Assembly: GCA_028583405.1 (NCBI GenBank)
Contig: CM053249.1
Coordinates: 37,549,686-37,613,685 of the forward strand
Direction: 5' to 3'
From: Pogonophryne albipinna
Taxonomy: Eukaryota; Chordata; Actinopteri; Perciformes; Artedidraconidae
Length of the DNA stretch: 64,000 bases
Both the position numbers and the translations under genes were made by a program. Positions 22,841-34,800 of this stretch are shown piece after piece (positions within the stretch are counted from its first letter, which is position 1; each line of letters begins with the position of its first letter). The notes below the pieces were generated by a model that made no database searches, was not told where the DNA came from, and was given only the letters and a program-made list of their open reading frames with translations.

Positions 22841-23299
22841 ATATGCTAAGATATATAAAGTATGAAAACGGTAAGCAGTGCAAGTATAGTATAAAAATAT
22901 ATAGATATTAATTTCATGATGATAAACCTTGTGGAACAATGATGAAAAATGTGAATGGAAGTGGCGACGTAAAACTGACACAAAACAACAACAAACTTTT
23001 GCCGAGCGAATTGGAGAGTTTCATCACCAGCACGTGGTAAAAACCACCAATGAGCGCTCAGCTCGAGATACCAGCGAGTCGTTTCCCATCAAGCATTTCG
23101 CTTCCGCAGCCCGTGGAGAGGAACTGCGCCGCCTCGCCGCGCCTCGCTCTCAAGACTGCGGGCGTCTTTGTCCCGCGAGATTTCAACGTCTCATGTAGGC
23201 GAGCCTCCAGAGCAAGTCGGACAAAATGACTAACCATCATGCAACGCACTAGCAAGACGTTGATCGCAACTGCGCAGGTCTCGCTGTCTCAAACACGCC
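22841..23299. other. Interior of the left repeat element
   Basis: Contains a GC-rich stretch (23060-23240) with an open plus-strand frame of 89 codons (22929-23198) that matches no family I know. The stretch ends at the inverted GTCTCAAACACGCCTG motif, so it is probably transposon interior. Confidence 0.4.
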
Positions 23300-23990
23300 T
23301 GTTGAAATAAAGTATAAAATGTGAATCAATTTTGTGTTACACCTTTAGTTCTACTTCAGTACAACCCATTACCACACATTTTTCCCTCAGTTTTGGAATT
23401 TAGGGCCGATAGACCCTTATTTATATGAAATTATACAATTTTCTGATACATGTTTTTTTTTAAACAATGAATTAATTTGACCATGTTGTATTGTGACTAT
23501 TTGTCTTATCAGAGACTGGTATATGTCAACGTTTAGTAAGGATGCCCTATTTGAATAATTTATATTTTTTTAATGACAACACATAATCACACCTTGTGCC
23601 CTCTGGGGTCATTTTAGACCCAGTCTTGCTCGACTGTTATTTCAAGCATAAAGTATGAAATGTCAATCAATTTTGTGTTACACCTTTAGTTTTGCTTCAG
23701 TCCAACCCAATACCACACATTTTTCCCTTTGCTTTGGAATTTAGGGCCAAAAGACCTTTTTTATATGAAATGTTACCATTTTCTGAGTTAAAAAATAAAT
23801 GAAACTATTTAATAATTTGAACATATCGTATTGTGACTATTTGTCTTATCACAGACTGGTATATGTCAAAGTTTAGTAAGGATGCCCTTTTTGAATAATT
23901 TATATTTTTTTAATGACAACACATAATCACACCTTGTGCCCTCTGGGGTCATTTTTGACCCCGTCTTGCTTGACTGTTATTTCAAGAATT
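23300..23990 (+). repeat. Two-copy tandem duplication of about 345 bp
   Basis: Positions 23300-23646 and 23647-23990 share long identical strings, for example GACAACACATAATCACACCT and ATCAATTTTGTGTTACACCT, with scattered differences. Each copy ends with a CCCTCTGGGGTCATTTT box followed by GACTGTTATTTCAAG. That box also occurs, inverted, at the other side of the piggyBac remnant (26548-26575). Probably duplicated terminal DNA of that transposon. Confidence 0.8.
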
Positions 23991-24037
23991 TAAAGTGGAA
24001 ACCTCACGCATTTCTGTGTTACACATTTAATGTGCCC

Positions 24038-26117
24038 TTAGTTGCATGCAGGGCAGGTAACAATGGTATGATCTTTGCAGATGCATGCATTGCATCTTTG
24101 GCACATTTTCTTGGTTTTGACATCTATCTGGTGAGGGCAGAATTTGCACCTGCTCCTTTTTGGTGATGGGTCAGGAGGGGGAGCTTGGCGAGCGGGAGCT
24201 GGGCGAGTGGGAGCTGGGTGACGGGTAGCTGCTGCAGAGGTAGAGCTGGAGCAGAACTGCTGGACCTCCATAACCAAACTGGCAGCGGCTGGCGTGCGGG
24301 GAAGAACCTGTCAAGTCAAGTCAAACTTTATTATAATAAATCACAGTGCAAATACAAAAAGTTCAAATTGTGAGGACACTACAGAAGGAAGAGCAACAGA
24401 AATGAAGCTTAATGCTGACCTTGCGTCGCTGGATGTGAGGTATCACAAGTTGTCGTCCAAGCTCCTCCATGAACAGCCTCCTCTTGTTGCACTTCCCCTG
24501 ATTCCAGGCTGGGTTGATCTCAGACCACAGGACAAAGGAATTGTATGCAGACACGTCGAGAATGTTGAAGAAGACAACTAGGGGCCAACGGGCTGTCATT
24601 CTTTTGCACGTGTACACACTGGTAACCTTGAAACAAAATAAACAAACCAAAACATATGTTTATTTCCTACACACAAATTCAATGCATTATCCTTCCCATA
24701 AATAATAGTATTAACATTATGAATAATACATGTGAAATACCTTGTCAAGGTTATCGACACCCCCTTTGTTGTGATTGTAATCTTCGATGATTTGGGGCTT
24801 TTTGTCATCCCTGTCGCTCACAGCTGCATCCCTATGCAGAGTGCTCATCAGAAGAACATTTCTCTGTTTTTTGGGGAGATAGGACACCAGAGAGAGCATG
24901 GGTCTCGGTGAAAGCAAACTTTGATGAGAAACGAGCCCTGTCCGCTTTTGACACCAGTGCAGGGGGAAGCTCAGGTTTATTTCTCCTTACTGTTCCCACC
25001 ATGAACAGCTTTCTTTTCAGCAGCGCCAGGCCAAGGGCATGTGAAGTAAAGAAGTTGTCAGGTAATCGTTTTTCCCTGGAGGCCTTCTGTCATGTCAAGG
25101 ACAACTCGCATGCTCTGATTTTTTTCTGACGTCCCACCAGCAGGTTTGCCAGTGTATATCTGCATATTCCATGCGTAGCTTGACCTGGCATCGCATGCTC
25201 CCCATATTTTTATCCCATATTTCCCTGGTTTGCTTGGGATATACTGTTTGAATGGACAGCGACCTCTGAATGGGACCAGGCGCTCATCGTCACATTAGTG
25301 CCTGGATTGTACATAATTGGCAGGAGAGACACCCACGTGTCCCAAACGTCTCGAATTGGAGCAAGTTTGTCTCGTGCCCGGCGATCTTTTCTTGTGTCTT
25401 TGTCATCAAATCTTATGACTCTGGAGATTTTATGAAACATTTTAAGTGTCATGGTAGCACGGACGGAAAATTGCCCTACCAGACCAACAAACCCACGTAT
25501 GCCTGCAGGTCCATTTGATCCATCTTTCACAATTTTTTCCCATAAACACGCTGCCCCTCCTTGTTAGTCATGTTCAGCACTGACTCTTCGATGGCCTTGG
25601 GCAGAAACAGATAAAAAGCGGACTTTATGTCCTCGATACGAGACCTTGCATACAGGGTTGGACCCTGGTGGCTTGTCTCTCTCTCTGCTTTCTCTGCTGT
25701 TACCATGCGACGTCCGTCACAGGGAGGGATGGAAGACCAGATCATTTTTTCATTCTTAGATTGGAAATATTCTTCCATCTCAGCTGGGTCCTCTTCCTCA
25801 GATTCTTCCTCATCAGTGGATTCTTCCACTTCCTCAAAATAAGTGCGGTCCTCCACTTCTGACACTTATTCCATTTCTGATTCTACCTCTTCATATTCAT
25901 TTTCCTCCATTTCAAAATCTTCTTCCATTTCAGAAGCGGGCGATGTGGGGGCTTCTTCAGAGGAAGAATTTGGTCTGTAACTTACATCGATCACCTCTTC
26001 ATGAGTTTCCTCCTCTTCTGACCCTGAATCCTCCTCATCGGTTGATTTTTCCTCCATAACACGGTTAAAGATTAGCTCATGAACCTCCTCCACAGTCAAA
26101 TGTTTCTGCCTCCTCAT
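24038..26117 (-). pseudogene. piggyBac transposase remnant (PGBD4-like) with one retained intron
   Basis: Reading leftward from 26117: an acidic N-terminal region (MRRQKHLTVEEVHELIFNR, then Glu/Asp-rich to 25780), one in-frame TAA near 25866, and the DDE_Tnp_1_7 domain. The domain has SRIEDIKSAFYLFLPK, FHKISRVIRFDD and DERLVPFRGRCPFKQYIPSK with the first catalytic Asp (after a frameshift near 25295). It continues with KIWGACDARSSYAWNMQIY, a damaged DNFFTS second Asp region near 25060, YNHNKGGVDNLDK with the third Asp, and RMTARWPLVVFFNILDVSAY. An intron with GT-AG ends (24740-24627) separates VDNLDK from VTSVYTCKRM. The C-terminal cysteine finger (CKFCPHQIDVKTKKMCQRC) lies at 24038-24277. A retroposon-like CAAGTCAAGTCAAACTTTAT strip (about 24308) interrupts the region before it. 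At least three frameshifts and one stop: inactive. Confidence 0.88.
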
Positions 26118-26365
26118 TTTGCTGCCTATCTCTCTCAGAATAAAATGTGAAATGCCCCAACATTTGTGAGAAAAGGCCTGTTTGTTTTTGACTTGACAAT
26201 TGATTGATCCAATACATCAAAGGTGTGTATGTGTGTGCCGTAAGGAGGGAGGGACTAAAAGGTGAAATGCCCCAGCAACCGTGAGAAAAGGCCTGTTTGT
26301 TTTTCGTTTATCTTTTTTGTTTATGATTTTTGTTGATCTAAAAATTGCTTGATCCTATACATCAA

Positions 26366-26477
<112 letters not shown>

Positions 26478-26547
26478 CCAAGGAGCAGCCAGGGGGTTGT
26501 TGCAGCATTATGCTGAAGAAAATGTGCCCCATTGCTCCACTTTGTCC

Positions 26548-26576
26548 TGCGGGGTCATTTTTGACCCCAGAGGGCT
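26548..26576. repeat. piggyBac-type terminal box (GGGGTCATTTTTGACCCCAGAGGG)
   Basis: A near-palindromic GGGGTCA...TGACCCC box followed by CAGAGGG. It mirrors the boxes at about 23597-23620 and 23937-23960 on the other side of the transposase remnant. A further related box with GAGGGTTAA lies at 27401-27435. Likely terminal sequence of the piggyBac insertion, duplicated and partly rearranged. Confidence 0.55.
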
Positions 26577-26671
26577 TAAGGTGTTATAAAATACAATAAA
26601 ACACCCATAATTCAATGAAATTACTTCAAATGTATTGTAATCGTTAAGAGCATAGTATTGAACAACCCCTA

Positions 26672-27395
26672 TCCAGAGATGGGGTCGTTACTATTTTTTT
26701 TTAATATATTACATATTACATATTACTTAAAAAAAAAGTAATATATTACACTACTTCGTTACTATCTACATAAAGTAACTCGTTACTTTACTCGTTACTT
26801 TACTCGCCGAGTATGTACGAACTGCGCATGCGTGAGTGGCAATAACTCTCCTTACCAGCAGGCGGCGGTAGTGTGTATTTGTCATTCAAAACAGGCAACA
26901 ACCGGAAGACAGAGAAGAAGCACAGACTACGTGATTTAAACAAACAACAAATAGCGTGTGCGTTAGCTTCACCTTAGCATGTGTTCTTTGCAGGTGTTTG
27001 AGGTTTGACGTGGTGTTTACAGCAGTGGATAACAGCTTCTGGCCTGGACACAGTTTGCACCTCACCGTCACATTCCTGTCTATTCTTCGGACAAACTCAA
27101 AATAATGGGCATACCTCCACCCCTCGAAAGTTATCGCTGACTCAGCCATGTTTATGCAGCACTGCACGTGGAGATGTGGACGCCCAAGTGGCGCAGATTA
27201 CGTACATATAAACCTGTGGCGGAAACCCCTCTTGTCTGTCAGTGTGATTATGACTGATTTTAGTAAGTAACGAAGTAACGCGTGTCGGGGCAATGTTAGT
27301 AACTGTAGTGTGATTACTGAATTATAAAAGTAGCGCGTTACACTACTCCGTTACCGACAAAAGTAATATTATTACAGTAACGCAATAGATTTCCT
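26672..27395 (-). mobile_element. hAT-type element fragment carrying a BED zinc-finger exon
   Basis: On the minus strand, 27149 downward reads MAESAITFEGWRYAHYFEFV, then VRCKLCPGQKLLSTAVNTTS and NLKHLQRTHAKVK. That is a BED finger (CxxC then HxxxxH) with typical spacing. Flanks have the reiterated GTAACTCGTTACTTTACTCG and AGTAACGAAGTAACGCG texts seen at ends of hAT elements in fish. No catalytic domain follows. It appears inserted in the piggyBac flank, since related GGGGTCA boxes lie on both sides. Confidence 0.65.
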
Positions 27396-27730
27396 TTTGG
27401 GGTCAAAAATGACCCCAGGACAACAGGAGGGTTAAAAGTCTGAGCGATTTCAACCGAGGCGAGGAGCTAATGGCGGACTCTGGTGAAGCACGGGTGAGAG
27501 AACGTCTAGGCACGTCGGGGGCGAAGCACATACGTGATGACGTCAGACAGATTCAGTAAAAACATTTGAGTACAATCCCCAATCTGACCCAAAGTGGATG
27601 AATACTGTATACACAATATTACAAATCAGTTCATAGTCATCAGAAAATTAGCGGTGAATTCACTTTTATAAATGTTTGGGTTAAAACAACCCATATTCTT
27701 CAAGAAGCTTGTACTGTTCAGTCTTACAGT

Positions 27731-27860
27731 AGTGGCCGGAACACTTACAAATGTGGGCCGGTAGGATTTAGGTAAGCAAAAAAAAAGAAAAAGGGAGTGG
27801 CCGGAACACTTACAAATGTGGGCCGGTAGGATTTAGGCACAGCACCGGCCCACCGGGAAA
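27731..27860 (+). repeat. Two tandem 65-bp units in a repeat end
   Basis: AGTGGCCGGAACACTTACAA and the following GTGGGCCGGTAGGATTTAGG occur at 27731 and again at 27796, separated by an A-rich stretch. The second unit runs on into GGCCAGTCCGCCCCTG, the repeat end also seen at 2219-2232. Confidence 0.8.
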
Positions 27861-27894
27861 ACTCCCGGTATTCCCAATGGCCAGTCCGCCCCTG

Positions 27895-28308
27895 CACTGT
27901 TCCTACTGCTCACAGGCTGCTGTGTATATCTAGTGTATTCATACACACTGTTCATACTGCTCACAGGCTGCTGATTCATACACACTGTTCACACTGTTCA
28001 TACTGCTCACAGGCTGCTGTGTAGTGTATTCATACCCCTCACTGTTTATTCATCATTCAATTAATTCTATATTTTATTCTGTAGATTGTGTACATTACTT
28101 TTCACTTTACTGCTTTTTGCACTCCTAAACTGCATTTCGTTGTCTCAGTACCTGTAATCTGTGCAATAACAATACAGTTGAATCTAATCTTGAGCAGGAA
28201 CAAATGTATTTACTTAGTAGTACATATCTGACATTAACAACACAACACATTTGTGCATTCTTTATAAATGCAAACCGAGTCAAGCCGACTCCGGAGGTGG
28301 CGGTATGC

Positions 28309-28339
<31 letters not shown>

Positions 28340-28468
28340 AAGAAGAAGAAGAAGAAGCCGACTCCGAGCTGTCCCGACTTCAGGCTAGCTTTTTGAGACC
28401 TCCCCCGGCTGCGATCGGCTATTCTCGTCTACTTTCGAGGCGAGCCGCAGCTCGTCTCAAACAAGCCT
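27895..28468 (-). repeat. Right arm of the spaced inverted repeat (partner 22349-22840)
   Basis: Reverse-complement counterpart of the left arm, ending GTCTCAAACAAGCCT. It has extra internal duplications of CATACTGCTCACAGGCTGCT (27897-28020) and a longer (GAA)n tract. Confidence 0.7.
28310..28356. repeat. (GAA)n microsatellite
   Basis: About 15 uninterrupted AAG units in the right arm of the inverted repeat; the left arm has the complementary, shorter TTC run at about 22454-22473. Confidence 0.95.
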
Positions 28469-28981
28469 GCTGTCAGACGATCAGCTGTGCGGCGTCATCA
28501 CAAACGGACGTCGCTTCACGTGACGCTCCGGAGGAAAGGACGTCCCATTGCTCTAATTTCCCTGCCTCTCGTGGTTTCCTTGCATCTCTCCATGCTTCCC
28601 TGGTGGGAGGGACTAGTCGCAGGGAAACGACGCAAGTGAGGGACGCACATGGGGGACGCAAGGAATCCATTTAACCGAAGTGAAACGCAGCCAGTGACAA
28701 TTGATAAACACTGAACATCTACTTCTTCTTCTACTTCTTCTTACAGATTGGCAAACAACGATTCGGTGCGTTGCCGCCACCTTCCGGAGCGTGCGGTAGT
28801 AGATTGGCAGAACACAATGAAAAGAGAGCAATTCATTAATAATAATCAGTTTAAAGTACATTTGAGTTCATGTACATTTGAACTTGTATTTTTGTTTCTG
28901 TGATATATTCATTAAATTAATGTACTGTCTTGTCTAGCAAATTCCCAAATGTGGCCTAATACTGCGTTTTTAATCAATTAA
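28469..28981. other. No gene seen; repeat fragments
   Basis: Contains the CCTTGCATCTCTCCATGC / GGTGGGAGGGACTAGTC strip related to about 16345 and 21795, and a CTTCTTCTTCTACTTCTTC run near 28723. No splice-supported coding sequence. Confidence 0.4.
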
Positions 28982-30135
28982 AGGGGGGGTAGGTAAGTTT
29001 GAGAAACCGGCTCGAGTGCACTAAAATTTGAAAGTACACAGCCGAAAAGAATCCGCCCCTTCCTTCAGACTTCCTTACAGAGCACCTCCTCCAACACACA
29101 TGAACGCGCACATGACTTAGGTTGGCTATATAGTTCAGGGGAATTGTAAACCATACAAAACCTGTCCAAGAGAAAAAGAGCGACCACGGCGTCAGATTTC
29201 AACTCGGTGTGTATGGGGGTTATTCCCTATCTTTATTCAAGAGCGTGGTATTTACATTTGAGAGCATACTTTATTGATTTCCTTCACTCAAACCCTGTCA
29301 TCGCACCAAAGACAAACCAAAGAGTAACCGCCCTTACGGGACGCTGTAATAAGTAAAACGAACGCACCCGCAAGGACACCTGGCCTCCTATTGGTTGAGG
29401 GATTTTGACAGGATTGTTGCACAAAAGTTTCGAGCGCGCAGAGAATAAATCTGAGAGCAGAACAAATCCGTAAGCAGCAATATATCTGAGTGCAAGCGTA
29501 CAGTTTGAGCAGAAGCAGAGCCAATCTAAGTGCAAGCAGGCACTGTTTGAGTGCGAGGACAGGGTTTGAGGGAAATAAATACATAAAGTATGCTCTCAAA
29601 TTTAAATACCACGCTCTTGAATAAAGATAGGGAATAACCCCCATAGGTGTGTTGCATCAGTTGTCGCCATCGTTGAAAAGCAACTCCGATATTGACTCTG
29701 GTTTGAATTCTCCTAGTTTCCACTTTGTTTTTGTTCATAATTTGCTCCGTTACATTATTTCTTTTGCCACCAGTAGACGATGTTGAACCTAACTCTGCCA
29801 TGGTGAAAGTGGCCGCCTGTTGCTGGCGAGTCATTGAAGTACTGCTGCAATGCACGCCCAATGACGGCACGCCCAATGAGGGCACGAGATACATTTGTGC
29901 GTGCACGAGATGGAAGGCTGACAGACAGGACGGCAATCCAATCCGTTTAGCCGGCCCGGCTAAACAGATTGGTCGTACTTTTTACAGTATTACGGCTTCC
30001 ACAGATGAAATTTTTTTGTGGATTTTTTGTCAAAGCACTTAAGATATGCATTGCTATCGGGATGTTAAGAGCATTCCATGGAATATAACAAAAAGTGTAT
30101 CTCGAGCCGGTTTCTCAAACTTACCTACCCTCCCT
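28982..30135 (-). mobile_element. TTAA-target composite element, copy 2 of 3 (inverted)
   Basis: Same terminal inverted repeats as 11387-12536, with TTAA at 28978-28981 and 30136-30139. On the minus strand it carries the same MAELGSTSSTGGKRNNVTEQ start (about 29802), the same GVAFQRWR end of frame, and the nested TA-flanked miniature element (29214-29643). Differences from copy 1 are scattered single bases. Confidence 0.85.
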
Positions 30136-30369
30136 TTAATCGGGACATTAATTACCTTATCCCTGCAGTATATTAGTACATTTCTGACATTATCCAGTTT
30201 ATAACAAACAGTGCGTGCATAGTCCAATGGATTATGTGGAGTGATTGAATCATGTGTGTGAGTGTGTCCTATTCTGAGACAGGTAATTACATTCTTTCAG
30301 GTTTTGTTTACTCAATATGATCAGATAGAGACACAGAGGCTGACTCTACAGTCTGAGCAAAGACCTCAC

Positions 30370-30816
30370 TGTTAGAGAATAATTTTGCCTTTACTTAAGA
30401 TATTTGACCTTTCGGCCTGCTGACGTTTTACGATCGAACCCTAAGTCTGTTATCTGTCTTAAGGAGTGGGAAGTCTCCGCTATTGTTGACATTACGAGTT
30501 TTATGACCGGTCAACTCTCGGCCACAGAGCCATTAGTCAGATGAGTGATTCAGTGCCTCCAGGTGTTCACGTACACCTTCCCCCAATATGCTGATTAGCT
30601 AACTGTAAACTAGTTAAGGTCTATTCGAGAGATAGGCTGATCAGAATTGACATGACAACCCACCAGGGCAGTCAGAACTTTTTGCTGCTGTGACTTGTGA
30701 TATGAATTCTCCGGCCGATGCTTGTAATAAACTGCCAGTGTTTGACATCAGAACTCCTGCTCGTCCTGTGTCTCTCTGAGTCCTGACTCTCCATTGCTAC
30801 AGAAGTTTCCCTTACA
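30370..30816 (+). mobile_element. Solo LTR of an LTR retroelement
   Basis: A 447-bp segment starting TGTTAG and ending TTACA (TGT...ACA), flanked by an exact 5-bp duplication CTCAC (30365-30369 and 30817-30821). An AATAAA lies at 30727 near the 3' side, followed by a GTGTTTG / CTGTGTCTCTC stretch, as expected for an R-U5 boundary. No primer-binding site, gag or pol is next to it, so it is the product of LTR-LTR recombination. Gypsy and endogenous retroviral elements both make 4-6 bp duplications, so the superfamily is open. Confidence 0.75.
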
Positions 30817-30889
30817 CTCACCAAGTCTCATCATCCCCCAAGATATTTACCATTGTGTACATTCAAGACCTTTCCCATTTATATAATTT

Positions 30890-31290
30890 CCCCTCCTCGA
30901 GGGGAGCCGAGGAGAGAGGAGGGGAAGCAGGAGGCGGTTAGAGAAATGAGAACTCCTCTCCTCTGAGCGATCATTTAAAAAAAAAAAAACGTCCATTAAT
31001 GATGACAGGAGGCACAGCAGCCCTCTGTCTGATGGACAGATGTGTTCATGACAACTTATTAACTTTTAATGAATTGACAGTGCGGTATAATGAGAGAATA
31101 ACAGGCTACAGATGCGGACATATACACACATATATTTATATAAATATACCATTTTAGAATCAAAGTAGTATTAGAGCATTCTCATAATAACGTAACACTA
31201 TCAGAGACTGGATATATCTATATGGGATTTCCTTCAACATGGCGCACTGAAATCTATTTCCGGGTCACTACCGGAGGAGTCCAGGAGACG
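30890..31290 (+). repeat. Dispersed repeat, copy 1 (partner 59275-59625)
   Basis: Shares CATTAATGATGACAGGAGGC, AATAACAGGCTACAGATGCG, ACACTATCAGAGACTGGATA and GGGTCACTACCGGAGG with 59275-59625 in the same order and orientation. A shorter inverted piece (CTCCGGTAGTGAGCCGGAAA) lies at about 48500. Non-coding interspersed element; family not named. Confidence 0.75.
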
Positions 31291-31782
31291 GAAATTAGAT
31301 AAAGGGAAAGGTCTTTAGTTTTGAGCCTTACTGACCATTTATATTTGTATTTGGTTTTATTTGTACTAACTCCTGCGGCAGGAGTGTTTCGCCCCCTGGT
31401 GCCCAAACATTTAAATTAGTCATGTAAGCTACGATCCTTTGTGAGACATCATTGACATTCCATATACTACTTTTACGCCAGTAAAAGTAGTATATTACAT
31501 ACATAAATTACATACATAAATTACATACATAAATTACAAGAATGTAAGGTTTCAAACACTGTTTTATTGTCATACACTGAAATAAATGTAATAATAATTG
31601 ATTAATGTTAAAAGTATATTCTCTTGCTACAAATAATAATGACATTATTAATTTCAATAATGGTCAAGCCCAAATTCACTGAGCCGAGGAACAAAGGAAA
31701 AAGTATAATAATCCAGCAGCTGAGGAAGCAGGAACAAACAATGAATGATGGCTGGAGGGTCATCGACACCACAGTATCAGCT
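31291..31782. other. No gene; short tandem repeat
   Basis: Includes three tandem TTACATACATAAA units (about 31494-31538). The right part, left of 31783, should be slirp 3' UTR, but no clear poly(A) signal was picked out. Confidence 0.45.
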
Positions 31783-31851
31783 TCAGTCATATTCAGCGTC
31801 TTTGCTTGACCTGGGCCCTTCAAATTGACGTCTGTTCTTCTGAACCTGGAG
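31783..31851 (-). CDS. slirp: slirp coding exon 4 and stop
   Basis: After acceptor TTTTTTTCAG it encodes [20 protein letters not shown], then YD and TGA. Matches the basic-then-acidic SLIRP tail. Confidence 0.88.
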   Translation of the reverse strand, partial: LQVQKNRRQFEGPRSSKDAEYD

Positions 31852-34800
31852 CTGAAAAAAACAGGAGAATCCATCATTATATTATGCATTCAAAATATTT
31901 TGAATCAGAAAATGTTTTGAAAAAACAAGTCATAAAGTAATGAGTCAGCAATTTACCAATTCTGGTTCCCTTGTCTTGAAGTCAATTTATTTGAATATAT
32001 GTTTGTTAAGAAGCATGAAATAAGTTCTGTGGTTAACACAAGCTTAACGTTTTGTTCTATGGCATAAAATATGTCAGTAAATCCCCCACTGGTGAATGTC
32101 TGAAGCTGCTAAATCTTGTAAAAATGCCAGTTTCTAACAAGTGACTGAATGAGACTACTAAATGTCATCACCAGGCTTGGAATTTTATCATTTTAGGGGC
32201 AAGGCCATTTGGCCTTTGGTGTCACACATTGTTTTAAGGCACGAAGGCCACATGCCAGGGCACAAAGGCCATTTGTGATAGGGATGTCCCGATCACATTT
32301 TTTTGCTCCCGATCCGATTCCGATCATTTGATTTTGACAATCTGCCGATACCGATTTTTCCCGATCCGATCTTTATGCAATGCATTAAGAGAAAAAAAAG
32401 GTAACAAATAACGGCTGGTCATCCAACGCGATGAGTTCAGCTATCTTGGCTGTTATTTGTTTGGCCTTTTCACTGTTCTGGGGCAGTTTCTCTTTCCTTT
32501 TAAAAGTCTCTGAAAGTGTCGGCTGTTTCAGTGCCGTTACCTGAGTGGCCGGTGTGTACTCGTCCTGTTGTTGTTGGTGTTTGTTTCTCAGGTGGCGTAT
32601 TAGATTGGTCGTGTTGAACGTAGCTCTGTTCTTTCCACCACGCGGAACCTCCGCCTTGCAAACATTGCATCTGGCTGTTACACTGCCTTCGCTTTCAATT
32701 TTATAATACTTCCAAACTCCTGACATTTTCTCTGTCCCGAGTCCCGAGTCACCAGCTGAACGTAGCCTCTCGTTAGCTTACTGCTAGACACTGCGCGCCC
32801 ACTCTGTTGCCAGCTTTGAGAGAAATAAGCAACTAGGTCTGAAAACAAGCCCAAAAGAAGCAACACATACATGATGTTGTGTCATTTCAAACCAAAACTA
32901 AGGCCTCAGGATGACTTTAAGACGTGAACATGGTCATTTTTGTTTTGTAACATTAAATAATAAAAAATATATATATAAAAAAAAAAAAAAAAAAAAAATT
33001 CCCGATCCCCGATTTTTTTGCTCCCGATCCCGATCTTTTGAAAATCACGTGATCGGCTCCGATCCCCGATCACGTGATCGGATCGGGACATCTCTAATTT
33101 GTGACATTTGGATTTGGAGCTTACAAATAAATAACTTAACTTTCTGATCAGAAAAACACACGAATGACATGGAAAACAAATCACTTTTTTAATATCAATA
33201 ATGTCGAACATTATATCATCATATAGGCCTATGCCTCCTTAGTATTACCGTATATAAAATGAAAGACTCTACTTTGAAAACATTTGTGTTTGGTATGTTT
33301 TCTATCTACTACTTCTCCCATTCACAAATCCGAAATCAAATCAAAAAATTCTATTAATATGTAACAAATATATTCTATTTCAGAGCAGAATAAACAGCCT
33401 TCAAGGGTCAAACTCTGCACATAAATCATTCAGCAGTGCACAGTGAAGCTCAAACAATCAACTGTATGAACAAGCAATCCTGTGAAATGCAAAAGTCTGT
33501 GTCTGCGTGTGTGTGTGTGCGTGTGTACGAGAGTCTCTTTAATCAATTTTTTCAACTCGAGCATCAAATTCGCATGACGCGTTCTCGCGGTAGCCAAACA
33601 GCAGTGAGGATCTCAGCCACTGACATTGAATCAGAAAACCAAAACATCAGCTGTTAGCTGTTAGCACACAGAGCTCATATCTGTTCAGAAACGGGACACA
33701 AGTTAAACGAGAACAAACCACAGACTGTCTGTGTCATGGTGAATACAGTCGCTGCTTTATTTCTGTCTTTAGGACGTTGTTGTGAGTTTGGACGGAGCAG
33801 CTACAGGTTAGTTTAGCCTAATCGATCCGATCTCCATTCAGAAAACACGCATTTTAAAAGGTTTTTCGCCTGCCGTCTTGTCTGCACACTTGTCAAAGCT
33901 TTAATTCATGTTTTTTACTAACCGTTATCAGTATTGTGTTACTTCTGCATCATTTTGAAACGTGTATTACAATTAAATCACGGTAAAATATGTTAATTTT
34001 GTTGTAGTTGGTTTCTACCACAGTATTTACATGGATATAAGCCCCGCCCCCTTTCCAGCGCGTCCTGTTTGAATGACAGGAGTAAACACAGCTGACAGCC
34101 GCGGTGAGAATATTCGTGTGAACGCAGCATAATGCAGTTCAGAGACCAGACCACTGCTCTGACGCTTTTAAAGCAACTTCGAGATCTTAACAGTGTGAGG
34201 GGCACAAAGGCCATGGTGGCCGTAGGACACACAATTATTTGTTGGGCATGACGGCCAGACCGAGGGGCAACGACGGCCATGGCCGCCGTGAAATTCCTAC
34301 CCTGGTCACGCATGACAATAGCGACATTTAGTTTCGCTGTGGTGATGCGCAGACATGACTGAAGTAGTTTGTTTATAGCCTAATAATTTTGTTGCAAAAA
34401 TCATAAAGTGGTGTTCATACATGGTCTTATTTTCTGCAATAATTCTAAATCCAATGGAAAGATCCCTAATTATTTGTCAAGGGAGCGCTTACCATGTTAA
34501 CTTCTGGGTTGGCCTAGGAAAATCTATCATTACTGCACCACTCCATTAAGGAAGACTTTAACATCCCCATTACTTGATGATAAATATATATATATTTATG
34601 TTTTAAAGGTACCTTTGCTCCCTCCAGCGTGTGAGGGTCTTTCTGAAGTGCATTGTTCAGTCCTTCCTCTGTCGTGAATCCAACCCAACAGAAGCCTTTG
34701 TGGAACCCTGTTTCTTTATCCTGGTGAAACACACGCAATCCAGTAAGAAATTGCAGGGATGCTCAGAATGAAACCAAACCTGTTGATCTGTGGAATGGGT

